The notes below the pieces were generated by a model. That model saw only the letters and a list, made by a program, of their open reading frames with translations, did not search any database and was not told the origin of the DNA. From NCBI RefSeq assembly GCF_032854445.1, contig NC_088303.1, forward strand, positions 17,057,501 to 17,121,500: a stretch of 64,000 nucleotides of DNA. Direction: 5' to 3'. Shown here one piece after another: positions 1 through 10,002 of the stretch. This DNA is from Liolophura sinensis (Eukaryota; Mollusca; Polyplacophora; Chitonida; Chitonidae). A program made the position numbers and the translations under genes. Positions within the stretch are counted from its first letter, which is position 1. The number at the start of each line of letters is the position of its first letter.

Positions 1-221
1 CAGTCAGGTGTGACAGACAGGAACTATTTAGTTGTAGGAGAGTAGGACTAACCTGACGAGTAAGATGCACGTACAGTTTAAGCTTTCGGTGTCAGTTGCC
101 CATATGTACAACGATCTAAAGCCTAAAATTGTCAAACCAGTCCTATGTGTTTTGGTTTTAGCGAAACCTCTCCATAGTTTAATATGTACGCAAGTGATTT
201 ATAAGTCTTACTAAACGGCAT

Positions 222-300
222 CACTTATTTCAATGGTGTTTTACCCAGCACTCATGAATATTTATAAGACTTCGGCCAGCATCATGGTAAAACTTTCCAC
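222..300 (-). repeat. S1 SINE fragment, diverged
   Basis: Carries the reversed S1 tail landmarks (GGTGTTTTAC, GAATATTT, GCCAGCATCATGG) in decayed form, within the final trypsin intron. The rest of 1-352 shows nothing recognisable. Confidence 0.55.
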
Positions 301-352
301 ACAAGGTGATCGAGCTCAGAGAACTACATCGTGACGCGGAGGCGAAGTTTAC

Positions 353-498
353 CTGGCATGCGTCTTTCCCGCCTTGTGTCAGACCTGCGCAGAGGTTTAG
401 GTCTGTGATGTAGGTGTTGGTGAAAACTGTCTGGCATTCCTGCTGACTGACAATGGGCAGGTCAACACTCTGTAGAGTGTAAGAGATGGATCCTCCAG
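353..498 (-). CDS. Trypsin-like gene exon 8: S1 pocket Asp
   Basis: Encodes GGSISYTLQSVDLPIVS, ECQTVF, LCAG and GGKDACQ. It ends in phase 0 at GTAAAC, directly before where GDSGGP must follow in the missing exon. Asp in KDACQ is the trypsin specificity residue. Confidence 0.94.
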
Positions 499-3400
499 CT
501 AGGTGTCAGATCAAGCAAAAAGTATGAACAAAGGATACATGCGCTGTTTCGATTTATTTATTTGATTCGTGTTTTACGCCGTACTCAAGAATATTTTACT
601 TCTACGACGATCTCTACTAGGCCTAATTCTTTAGTTTGCCCGATTAGAAGATATATTATCATACAATACATCAAATGTTCGAATAAATCATTAATACAAA
701 TCTACCCACATCGGAGATATGTAAGAAACAAATATGTTTGAACAGGAAATATCGAGGATAGAGAATAAAATGGAAGCTGCTCGAATTCGTGACATTAAAG
801 GAGACGGGTGAATGACCCTATATCTTGCTACTTGTATTGCTATTGTGTGGGTATTGGATGAATTATCATTCATAAACGATTTGCCATGGGAAAAACTTCA
901 AAGGAAGTCGCTAAGCATGTGAATGTCATGCAGTACACAATAAATGTCATTCAGATAAGGGAATGGTTCTAGTGTCTGCAAAATATTTCAGGAATTTCCG
1001 TTCTATGACGATACGTTGACTAGTTAAATACTCACAGGAAATGGTACCCCAGCCGCTGACTTCGCAGTTATTTCTGGTATAATCCTGATTTGCCTCAGGA
1101 AGACAGATGGGCGCGACACATTCGTTGAACTCAATTGGGCTTTTCAGCTTAATAATGGCAATGTCGTTTTCTGTGTAAAAAAATCAACAACAGTGATCAT
1201 GAAATCCACACGTTGGAGCAACACTAGTCTGTTTCTGATCCAAGGATTGGTTACGACCCGTGTGTACCAATCGGATCAAAGATGGGGTATAATTTATATT
1301 TCTTTGGTGGGCCTCCACATTTTTTACAGGTTTCTTTCTTTGTTTATTTATTTATTTTATATGTGTTTTACGCCGTACTAAAGAATATTTCAGTTGTGCG
1401 AAGGCCGCCAGCATTATGATGGGAGGAAACAGGGAAACTCATGCACGATCATCAGTAGGTTGCTGTCAGACCTTCTCCCATGCCACTTGAGGAAGACAGT
1501 ATGTCAACAAACGTACAACTGTTTCAGCAAGTGTACAACTGTTTCAACAATTGTGCAACTGCTTGAGCAAGAGTGCAACTGTTTCAACAAGTGTGGAACT
1601 GTTCAGCAAGTGTACAACTGTTTCAGCATGAGTAAACCTGTGTCAACAAGTGTGCAACTTCTTCGATAAGGCTGCAACTGTTTCAGCAAGTGTACAACTG
1701 TTTCAACAAGTGTACAACTGTGTCAACAAGACTGCAACTGTTTCAGCAAGTGTGCAACTGTTTCAACAAGGGTACAACTATTTCAACAAGACTGCAACTG
1801 TTTCAGAATGTGTACAACTGTTTCAGCAACTGTACAACTGTTTCAGCAAGTGTACAAATATTCCTGTTGTAATATTATTGACACAGAACAGGGTTTCAAG
1901 GAAATTTTTTTCGGGTATAATCTGCAGTATACGACTAATTTCAGGGGCCCACCCTAGCATAAGCGAGGTGAACTTGCTTTTTATTTCGACCTTCACATAG
2001 ATGCCGTATTTACGGTTACGTACGGAATGTGCTAGGGTTGTAGTTTTGATGCACAGTAAAGCTCTCCACGGGCAAGGTTGTCTGATCACTAGGGTTGCCC
2101 AAGTCGTACTCTCCAACATCTATTCTTATGTCTGAAGGCTGGAGCGAGTTAGATGGTCTGTAAGGGAAGAGCAGAGACTACATGAAATTATTCTCCTTAA
2201 TATAAAATACTACACGGGTAGTAGATGGGGAGTACATGCAAAGCAGAGAGGGCAGTGTGATAGTTGGCAAGTGGCCACACATAATAGGCAAAACCCGGCC
2301 TCTTGTCGATTTACCTCAGTGAGGCTTTTATTACAGATGTTCATATTGTAGTGCCATGGATTAATCAGTTATAGACAGAAATGCAATGGGGTTAAATGAA
2401 ATTTATTTGGTGTCGCTGATCTAGCATTACTCAAAAGGCTGTGTTATCATCATATTTGATAATCATGAAATTTATGCAAAGAAACCATAGCCTTCCTTCT
2501 ACAAACGGTAAGGTTATACCGTCTGTTGTGTAGAGAATAACATTAAGTAACAATGAAAGTTTATAGTCTGAATCGCTCTAAGTAAGTCATCGATATTTGT
2601 TATAAATAACGATCATTTATCAGTGGCAATAGTGTGTCAAATACGAACAACTGTGTACGTCGACTTTGCTGGCGTGATTTTCCTATTTATTTGTATGTCT
2701 GTGTGTGTGTCAACAGGTTCACGGAAAACGTTTGGCCGAGATTTGGATGAAATTATATGGACAGGTAGGTCTTGGGTTAAGGATTATTCCACTGAATTTT
2801 GATGGTGATCCCGATGGATCTTGGACCAAGAACTATTCCACTGAATTTTGATGGTGATCCCGATGGATCTTGGACCAAGAACTATTCCACTGCATTTTGA
2901 TGGTGATCCCGATGGATCTTGGACCAAGAACTATTCCACTGCATTTTGATGGTGATCCCGATGGATCTTGGACCAAGAACTATTCCACTGCATTTTAATG
3001 GTGATCCGAATGGGGATCTGGGTCAATTTTTTTCAGACAATTCTTAACCACTGCCTAAAAGGAAACAATGCATATTACTGATTTAGTGCCTGACAGAGTA
3101 TTGCCCGTTTTTCGCACTCGGTTTCATATATTTGGCTGTGGCACAAGTTCGTGATCTCGGAGTGACCTCTAGTTATCGGATAAGGTGAGTATAAACTATA
3201 TCTTAAAGACAATGTAGACTACGTATGCATTTGTGAGCACTTGCTGTGTGCAATGAATAGCTTACACTGGGCCTCTGTGGCCGAGGTGCTTAGCGTCGCA
3301 GCGCGGCGCAATCGCCCAGGAGCCTCTCACCAATGCAGTCCCTGTGAGTTCAAATCCAGCTCATGCTGGGTTTCCCTCCGGCCGTACGTGGGATTGTCTT

Positions 3401-6400
3401 CTAGCAACCTGCGGATGGTCGTATGTTTCCCCCGGCCACTCCTTCACACTATACTGCTGGCCGCAGTCGTATAAGTGACATATTCATGAATACGTCGTAA
3501 AACACCAATCAAATAAAAAAATAAAGAATAACTAAAACAAATGTGAGTAACTGCCATGTTATGTGCAGTGAAAAGGTGTGATGTACGGTTAATACCTGTC
3601 ACAAATGTATACTATGCTGTTTACGGCTGTCTCAATGTGTATTTTCCGTGTTTAATAAAAACCTGTTGCAAACGTATATTTAATCCATACAGTGAACTCT
3701 AGGCAGTGTATTTACAGTACACGGTGAGCAGCTGTCAAGTTGTAAGCAGTGAATAGTTGTCACAATTGTCCACTCACGATAAGCAATGGGTAGCTGTGGT
3801 TACGGAGTAGGCCTATTTAAAGTATGCAATGGGCAGCTGTACTTGCTGTATGGAGTAAGCCCTTGTCACGATGGTGTACTTACTGTATGCAGTGAGCGGC
3901 TGTCACGATGGTGTACTTACTGTATGCAGTGAGCGGCTGTCACGATGGTGTACTTACTGTGTGCAGTGAGCGGCTGTCACGATGCTGTACTTACTGTGTG
4001 CAGTGAGCGGCTGTCACGATGGTGTACTTACTGTATGCAGTGAGCGGCTGTCACGATGCTGTACTTACTGTATGCAGTGAGCGGCTGTCACGATGGTGTA
4101 CTTACTGTATGCAGTGAGCGGCTGTCACGATGGTGTACTCGTCGATGATACTACCACCACATAGAGCGCTCTGTACAGACACGGAGACTTGCCATGGATA
4201 CTCGCATTTCGCGGCAAACTCACCGCCAACGATTCTCTTGTCGATGCTTCTCTTAGTTGCGCCTTTGATACCACATTCTGAAGTAATGTAAGTCACAATG
4301 AATGTACTCTCCACAAGAATACGTAATCCCGCTACCAAGATATTTTACGGTCCTTATCATCTCTTTCTTTGTGTTTTTCTGTTACAAATCTTTCACAGAG
4401 TGAACTTTCACAACATTTTATCGTGTTTGTCGAGTGTAACAACATTTTATTTTATCCATATGTATTTAAAAAGACGTTTGCAGGTACTAATTTTTTATGG
4501 TCCACAGTCTCTGAAGGGCCCACAGATAAAGATTTCTAATCTATTTTGAGCGAAGGCAGAAAAGAATTGAGAGATACGTGTGAAAGGAATTCAGTACATA
4601 CTGGGTGATACCGGAGGTGGCGTGGTTGTCGTTGTGGTTGTGGTTGTTGTAGTCGTAGTTGTTGTTGTGGATGTTGTTGTACTCGATGTTGTTGTAGTTG
4701 GCTTGGTTGTAGGTGGAGTCGGTGGTGTGACTGAAACAAAATTGGTGTTGTTAAGTGTTACATGAAGCCCCTATATACAACATCGAGATCCATGCCAACC
4801 ATCAACAGCATATGAAGAATAGTTGTTTTTACGACAAATGAATAACACCAAAACAGCATACCGAATACCGTTATATACAGTTGTACAAGGAATTCTGAAT
4901 ATCGTTCCATATATAATTTCAATCTGCTAATTTTGATAGCATTTGGCTATGAAGAATATTTATAGCTACGATTTTCTACAGGCTTACGATGGTTTTCTAA
5001 CCTACATGTGGCAGTCGCTTCTTTGTGACTGTGTTACAGAGACACCACATGAAAGAATGTGAAATACAAGAGAAACAGGTCACAGGTGAATAACTTACAT
5101 GTACACTCAATAAAGTTATCTCTTTGTTTTAACAGGAAGTCTTTTGTCTGAGTGATGTTAGAATGTATTTTGTAATTATAACATAATACTCTCTCATACT
5201 CAACATAATATCATGTAAGTCTAGCAGAATCTTTATGTTGAATTAATAGAATATATGTGTTATATTTAACATAATCTCCTGCAATAACAAAATACATTGT
5301 AACATCACTCAAATAGCAGACTTTCTGTTAAATTTAACAGATAAATTTTTTGAGTGTATAAGACACGACTTGAATCTGCTGACGAACGCCGGCACCTTGC
5401 TGTCTCAGTATTTACTAATGTCACCATAACCGGGTGAAGATGCATTTTTTCTAATCTACTGATATTTATATTGAATGGAACGATGGTAAACAGTGCATAA
5501 CATGTAACATTTTGCAGCTAGAAACACATGGTGGATGAGGGAGGACTAGGTAAAGCGCATAAGCGAAAGTCAGTTTAGAGGGTCTAGGTTTTATAAGTGG
5601 TGAAATTCTGAGATACATGCATTCTGAAAGCAGTGAAGAGTTGAAGTGACTTTAGTTGGAACAGAAACAGAAAAAGAAAAAGAACAGAAAAAAGGATGGA
5701 TTTTCAGAATAATCCTTTAACAAATCCCTGTCCTTTATCAAGAGAGAGTGAGCTTGAAACAAACTTAACAAAGCTGAAATGAAACAATATCCATTACGTA
5801 CAAAACATAAAACGTGTCATAAGATAAACCATATCCATAGATTTATAAATGCCACACAAAAATAGCTCTGTGGGTTTTTAACGTCCTCTTGTCACTTAAG
5901 TCACTTACATACATCTTTTGACTAAGCAAAATTTTTGACTGAAGATCATGTGTAGTAAAAGCATGCTTAGTTTTACGATGTTTATTTGTTTTCAAGAGGT
6001 TTTTCAGAGGAATGGGAAGAGGGCCATTCGTCTTCATTACATTCACATGAGAGTAAAGAATGATATGAATTAAAACGTTAGCCATTGATTAATGGATGGA
6101 AGCATGCAGTGATGCATTACGATATCATAACAAGGGTAATGGCATCTTTACAAATGCCTGTGCGGTATACCTATACTGGAGCAGCCCGTATCCTGCCTGT
6201 ATTTACACAACGGAATGAACACGTAGTTGCAGATCCAAGCGTACTGATCGGTGTTAGCACAAGCTGCAAACAGAACAAATGACGACTTGGATACAATCCG
6301 CCCGTGTATAGAGAAAATGTTTCAGTTGAAGTAATGCTAGTCTTTGTTATAGGGAATCCTGGGTACAATTATACCCTGAAATGACAACAGTTAAAACTTT

Positions 6401-7290
6401 ATTTCGCTTTCTTGGTGAGGCAAAGCTCACATAAACTAACATATTTTCATGCTTCACGCATTTCTGCTATCATGCACGCCAGTAACATTTTTGTTCACAT
6501 GTAAGTATTCATTGTCTTATATGTTGAAAAACTTCTTGAGAGTGACACTTCACTCTCAAGTAAATGTCCTAAAATATAGTCTAAGATGAAAACAAGAACG
6601 AACCTGATGCCTTGTCGGAACAACACAGTCCCTCTGAACATTGCTTGAAGTAGGTCTCTGCGGCGCCTGGAATCACTCCGCAGGAAGAAGCACAGAAAAA
6701 GTAGGCACCGGTCTGGTCAAAACATTCACCTAGTGAGAAAACATTACGTAAGAACGTCATTAGCTATGTTTTTAAATCTCAAAGACGCGATGAGCGAACG
6801 TTCTATGATAGACATGTTAAATGTCACCGGAAGAAGATAATATACGGTGCAACATTGTGGAACACATGTAAGAAAGTGGAAGATATATAGTACTAAGAGA
6901 ACGACACAGCGTTGTATGAATGGGGAATATAGTCAGAAGAACGTATCTATGACAAATGCTATAGAACAGTGTATTAACTGGGACACATATACGCCAAGAC
7001 GCGTCAGTCACATTGTCTTATCTGGACACACCGAACGATGCAAGCGATATCTTTTGTGACAACGTTTAATCGTAATTTATAACATACTGCATGTATGTGT
7101 AGGCCTAGTATGTTCTAAAGGAAACCAAATTGCCTGCCTTGCGTAAAACCCTAGGTAGTATAATATGAATATTACAGTATAATTTTTCTCCTTCTTCTTC
7201 TTGTTCCTATTGTCATAATGTTGCCTTACCTGCTGTTCGACAAGTAACAGTTCCAAAGGCACAGATCGCAAGAAAGATATAGCCCAGCAT
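353..7290 (-). CDS. Secreted mosaic trypsin-like serine protease, 8 exons, 3' end off window
   Basis: A secreted S1-family endopeptidase zymogen. The eight exons sum to 996 nt (332 codons) with matching phases. Order: signal peptide (residues 1-17 or so); Cys-rich segment 22-57; second Cys-rich segment 63-90; Pro/Thr linker 95-136 with 16 Thr in a row at 115-130; activation site DKR|IVGG after Arg151; trypsin domain. The catalytic His is in TAAHC (His191) and the Asp in NDIAIIKL (Asp241). Asp329 in KDACQ occupies the S1-pocket position, predicting cleavage after Arg/Lys. Cys138, before the activation site, probably keeps the light chain disulfide-linked to the protease through CVAPIC. The last intron is phase 0 right before the expected GDSGGP exon, the usual place in S1 genes; that exon lies left of position 1. 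The family is certain. The identity of the Cys-rich modules is not. Confidence 0.93.
551..615 (-). repeat. S1 SINE fragment, 3' tail
   Basis: TTTATTTATTTGATTCGTG followed by TTTTACGCCGTACTCAAGAA is the reversed S1 tail. Only the last 65 bp are present, in trypsin intron 7. Confidence 0.75.
1036..1170 (-). CDS. Trypsin-like gene exon 7: catalytic Asp
   Basis: Encodes QNDIAIIKLKSPIEF, CVAPICLPEA and CEVSGWGT, all hallmark S1 motifs. Phase 1 at both ends, donor GTGAGT. Confidence 0.95.
1338..1497 (-). repeat. S1 SINE, 5'-truncated
   Basis: Reversed S1 with the tail, GCCGCCAGCATTATGATGGG and the middle; it lacks the tRNA-like head. Lies in trypsin intron 6, just left of the 20-bp minisatellite. 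Confidence 0.8.
1505..1860. repeat. 20-bp minisatellite, about 17 copies
   Basis: Imperfect tandem units of GTACAACTGTTTCAGCAAGT in trypsin intron 6. Because 20 is not a multiple of 3, all frames rotate through similar short peptides; the open frames here are repeat artefacts. Confidence 0.92.
2024..2157 (-). CDS. Trypsin-like gene exon 6: region between His and Asp
   Basis: Begins after a strong acceptor (CTGCTCTTCCCTTACAG) and encodes SDIRIDVGEYDLGNPSD and VESFTVHQNYNPSTF, typical of the S1 segment between TAAHC and the Asp loop. Phase 2 in, phase 1 out, donor GTACGT. Confidence 0.93.
2770..3020. repeat. 49-bp minisatellite, about five copies
   Basis: ATTCCACTG recurs at about 2785, 2834, 2883, 2932 and 2981, with GATGGTGATCCCGATGG and CTTGGACCAAGAA in each unit. 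It lies in trypsin intron 5. The left flank (GGATGAAATTATATGGACAG) looks like the start of a dispersed element from which one end was amplified. Confidence 0.9.
3269..3526 (+). repeat. S1 SINE, near full length
   Basis: tRNA-like head (GGCCTCTGTGGCCGAGGTGC), a box-B-like GTGAGTTCAAATCC, then the family body and the AATCAAATAAAAAAATAAAG tail. Inserted in trypsin intron 5 between the 49-bp and 37-bp minisatellites. Confidence 0.88.
3855..4140 (-). repeat. 37-bp minisatellite repeating the His-exon end plus splice donor
   Basis: Seven near-identical 37-bp units, minus-strand unit starting TACACCATCGTGACAGCC, plus a degenerate one at the left. The rightmost is the real exon 5 end. Each intronic copy still encodes YTIVTAAHCIQ (variants YS and HCT) followed by GTAAG. 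Looser related sequence continues left to about 3560, suggesting older decayed copies. Confidence 0.95.
4106..4277 (-). CDS. Trypsin-like gene exon 5: activation site and catalytic His
   Basis: Encodes CGIKGATKRSIDKR|IVGG, PWQVSV, CGGS and TAAHCI. It ends in phase 2 at ATACA|GTAAGT. The donor is the first of a 37-bp tandem series. Reading through this donor gives an immediate in-frame TAA, so the first donor must be used to make protease. Confidence 0.95.
4602..4730 (-). CDS. Trypsin-like gene exon 4: Thr/Pro-rich linker
   Basis: Symmetrical 1-1 exon of 43 codons, about 60% Thr, flanked by Pro-rich ends (TPPTPPTTKPT and TPPPVSP). This is a mucin-type O-glycosylation spacer between the Cys-rich head and the protease. 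On the plus strand it looks like a GTT/GTG microsatellite. Acceptor TTTGTTTCAG, donor GTATGT. Confidence 0.85.
5101..5359. mobile_element. M1 MITE copy a (TIR element)
   Basis: About 260 bp starting TA-CACTCAA and ending TTTTTTGAGTG-TA. The inverted ends share AACAG, GTCTGAGTGATG and their complements. No coding capacity. TA flanks suggest a Tc1/mariner-type mobiliser (inference). Lies in trypsin intron 3; the remainder of 4731-6170 shows nothing recognisable. Confidence 0.85.
6171..6263 (-). CDS. Trypsin-like gene exon 3: second Cys-rich segment
   Basis: Symmetrical 1-1 exon of 31 codons with spacing C-x9-C-x7-C-x7-C. It starts A-C-x9-C, like exon 2 (E-C-x9-C), so it may be a diverged partial duplicate. 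Acceptor TTTGCAG, donor GTATAC. Confidence 0.83.
   Translation of the reverse strand, partial: LVLTPISTLGSATTCSFRCVNTGRIRAAPV
6604..6729 (-). CDS. Trypsin-like gene exon 2: six-Cys module
   Basis: Symmetrical 1-1 exon encoding a self-contained module with cysteine spacing C-x9-C-x3-C-x13-C-x4-C-C. From memory of the family, the last five spacings equal those of the beta-defensin-like domain of molluscan big defensins (first loop usually x6). A CLIP-like or unrelated fold is also possible. Donor GTTCGT is weak but keeps phase. Confidence 0.85.
7230..7290 (-). CDS. Trypsin-like gene exon 1: signal peptide
   Basis: The ATG opens MLGYIFLAICAFGTVTC, a short N-region then a hydrophobic core: a classic secretion signal. 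It ends in phase 1 at a GTAAGG donor. This ATG was chosen because a TATA-like box lies about 65 bp upstream and no other exon is needed. Confidence 0.9.
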
Positions 7291-7350
7291 TGTGACAGAG
7301 AGTGGACAAGTCGGATCATCAACTGGTACTGACACGAGTTCCTATTAGCA

Positions 7351-7356
7351 TTTATA
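7351..7356 (-). promoter_or_regulatory. TATA box of the trypsin-like gene
   Basis: The minus-strand context reads GTATAAATGC, 61-66 bp upstream of the ATG. A start about 30 bp downstream would give a 5' UTR of roughly 30-35 nt. Suggestive position, no experimental support. Confidence 0.5.
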
Positions 7357-8516
7357 CTTACAGGATTGAAACTGATGAAAAAACACCTGATTTGGTGAAA
7401 AGTATGGACTGGCATAAACTCTGATAAATAGTTTGACATATTTGGCTAACGAACGTTGCAAGTAGTTGGGATGGGCTCAGGGTAGATAATTAATGTTGGA
7501 AGAAGAAAGTTGAAAAAATATCGATCACCAATTAAGAAGAGCACCACCTGTCGACGGACACAAAAGAGTCGATCTCTGTGCCGATATATATGTATATATA
7601 TATATGAGTACTTGTGTGATCAATCTAGCGGACAAATTTAAAGTGGAAGGTATAGAGGCGGACTATTTTGTTTTGAACTTATAAAAGCCAAACAAAATAA
7701 AACAAAATATCAACATTTTCTTTACTGGGAAATTGAACGAATCAAAAACTGAAATCCTCGAATAATACTGTCAGGGAAATGGCAAAATCTAGATTTGTCT
7801 GTTATATCATGAAGGTAGGAATTACATAAGGAAACCTGTCTCTACGCAAAACAGCCCCATCTATCAAACTCCATTACAGTAAATCTCACTCTCACTTGAT
7901 CTAGTGAAGAACACATTACAAAACATCGCCAATGGTGTTTACTTCCTTTGTTCGAAATATAACCCTAAAGATTTGTTTTTGTTCTGATCAATCTTGATAT
8001 TACATGCACATACCAGCAATTTCCATATCGGTTTAAGGAGAAAACTTTCATTTGTAATGGGCTTTGCTTTATCTGGAGGGCCAGAATTTCATATTTCTAC
8101 TTCAGCTCTGATCAAAGCGGAAAGCTCGGTACACCTGTGACTAAACATTTAATCGCAGGATTGGAGTAAGAGAAGCCTTGTGTTGTGTCTTAAAGTGCAT
8201 GTGTTGTGGTTGTCACTGGCAAACTTCTTGCCGAGGGTTTCCGTGGGACAACCAGTGTGCCTCTAAGCAAGCTTGGGGTAAACTAGACTAACACTGAGCT
8301 TTTCCATGTGGACCCGATGAGCAGAACAAGTTCATATCGTTTAAGTTATAATTTTGCAGATGTTTTCCTTGTTGCATTTGGACCGGCATTTTAATTGTTC
8401 GACACCGTTGTGTGCGATGCGGTAGTGACATGTTTATGTTATTGCATAAGAACCACATTTTTAAAGTTATTGTATAAAAACTATATATTTCATGTCATTT
8501 TCGAATCTACCGTAAG

Positions 8517-8668
8517 TGGGAAGGTCTGCTAGCAATCTGCGGATGGTCGTGGGTTTTCCCCGGGCTCTGCTCGGTTTCTCCCACCATAATGCTGGCTGCC
8601 GTCGTATAAGTGAAATATTCTTGAGTACGGCGTAAAACACCAATCAAATAAATAAATAAATAAATCAT
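8517..8668 (+). repeat. S1 SINE, 5'-truncated
   Basis: Starts at GTGGGAAGGTCTGCTAGCAA and runs through GAGTACGGCGTAAAACACC to an AATAAATAAATAAAT tail. Only the 3' half of the family consensus is present. Confidence 0.85.
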
Positions 8669-9096
8669 TTTCGAATTTTAACTTTTTATTTATATTAGTA
8701 TGTTGTCAAAAAAGTGTCTGTTTCCTATGATTTTTGATGTTTTATCATTGTCCTGTCAAAGATAATTGTTAAATGGTTCTAACAGGTTGTGACAATGATA
8801 TGGCCGAAACAATATGACATTAAACCCTATATATATATATCATTACTCATTCGTCCATACATTCTTGTCGAGGCCTACACTACTTTCAGGACAAGTGTTG
8901 AAGGATGATTCAAATGAACAATACTATACAGGTAACCGAAAGATACGTATCTTTTGGTTGATTTTCACAAATGTTGGTTATAGAAACAAGTTTAGTGAGA
9001 ACATACGTGTAGGTGGGGCAGTTAGGTAAATATCCAAGACAGTGTGGGAGAAGGTTAAAAATAACGATACATCTGTCCTCACAATCGCTTTGACTG

Positions 9097-9138
9097 ACCC
9101 ACCCCCCCCCCCCCCCCACCCCCACCCCCACCCACCCA
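9097..9138. repeat. Poly-C / CCCA tract (G-rich on minus strand)
   Basis: A run of about 16 C followed by CCCCCA and CCCA units. The minus strand has more than four G-runs of three or longer, so it can form a G-quadruplex. Confidence 0.9.
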
Positions 9139-9543
9139 GTATGTCTAATACGCACAGCATTGCGCGCCTTGTATCCACGAGGTCTTGAACATTCAGTATA
9201 AAAAGATTTTATACCTGCTTAGGGGCATCAAGACAAAAAGTCGTCTTGTGAGGATGTAGCCGTATAGCTTTCCTGGGTTCCTTTGTTTTAAACCAGCCCA
9301 TGGCTCCAAAAAGCATGCTTCATGTAGTTCTAGAGTGAACTAATGATAAACTATGTAAAGACTGAGGAGCTGTACGCGTTGTAGCTATTCCATAAAGATG
9401 GTTTGAGGACCTTTATAAATGACTTACATGTATACTAGTATTAGACTTCAAAAGTCCTGTTTTGCTCAACTCGATGTATCTCCATCACACCAGATATATA
9501 CTTCCTAATGCACAAGAGGCTTTGAGCGTTATACTACAACTTC

Positions 9544-10002
9544 TTGTCACTGACGTGTCCATCTTAAACACCGGACTGTAGGTTTAAACACATTGCATTC
9601 ACATCAGTCACTGAGAGGCCTACAGACAGTTTATGTCAGCTATCAACTGCTAAGCTTGTCACTTATCTGTCCATACCGGGCTGTAAATTTGAACACACTG
9701 CTTTTACATCAGTCACTGAGAAACCTACAGCCATTATTTGTGCACAGCCTGGCTTATCACTGACCTGTCCATCTGTCCGTTTTACCTATAGGAGAAGTCA
9801 GCAAAAATACAAAGATGACATAATCTGAAATACAACTTCGATGCCTTTGCTTTTAAAAGTCAGTGTGTCAGATTTTAACTGCTTGTCCCTGTCCTGTTTT
9901 GTATTATACTTACGCAGCATTTAGCAGATTTATGCATGAGTCACTGAGAATCCAGGCTTTGTGTGTCGGACTTCACCAGTTAGCCACTGATCTGTCAATC
10001 TT
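9544..10002. repeat. Diverged ~105-bp tandem repeat, 3-4 copies
   Basis: Blocks with CTTGTCACTGACGTGTCCAT, a C-GG-CTGTA segment and CATCAGTCACTGAGA recur from about 9544, 9655, 9753 and, more weakly, 9930. Old and strongly diverged; no coding signal. Confidence 0.65.

Noticed and set aside
1394-2000. Overlapping plus-strand frames rich in CNCFNK/VQLFQQ-type peptides
   Set aside because: They are frame rotations of the 20-bp minisatellite, with no splice or start context.
4580-4765. Plus-strand poly-Val frame
   Set aside because: Antisense of the Thr-rich exon 4 of the trypsin-like gene.
9000-9178. Gly/Trp-rich minus-strand frames
   Set aside because: Products of the poly-C tract; no splice sites or homology.
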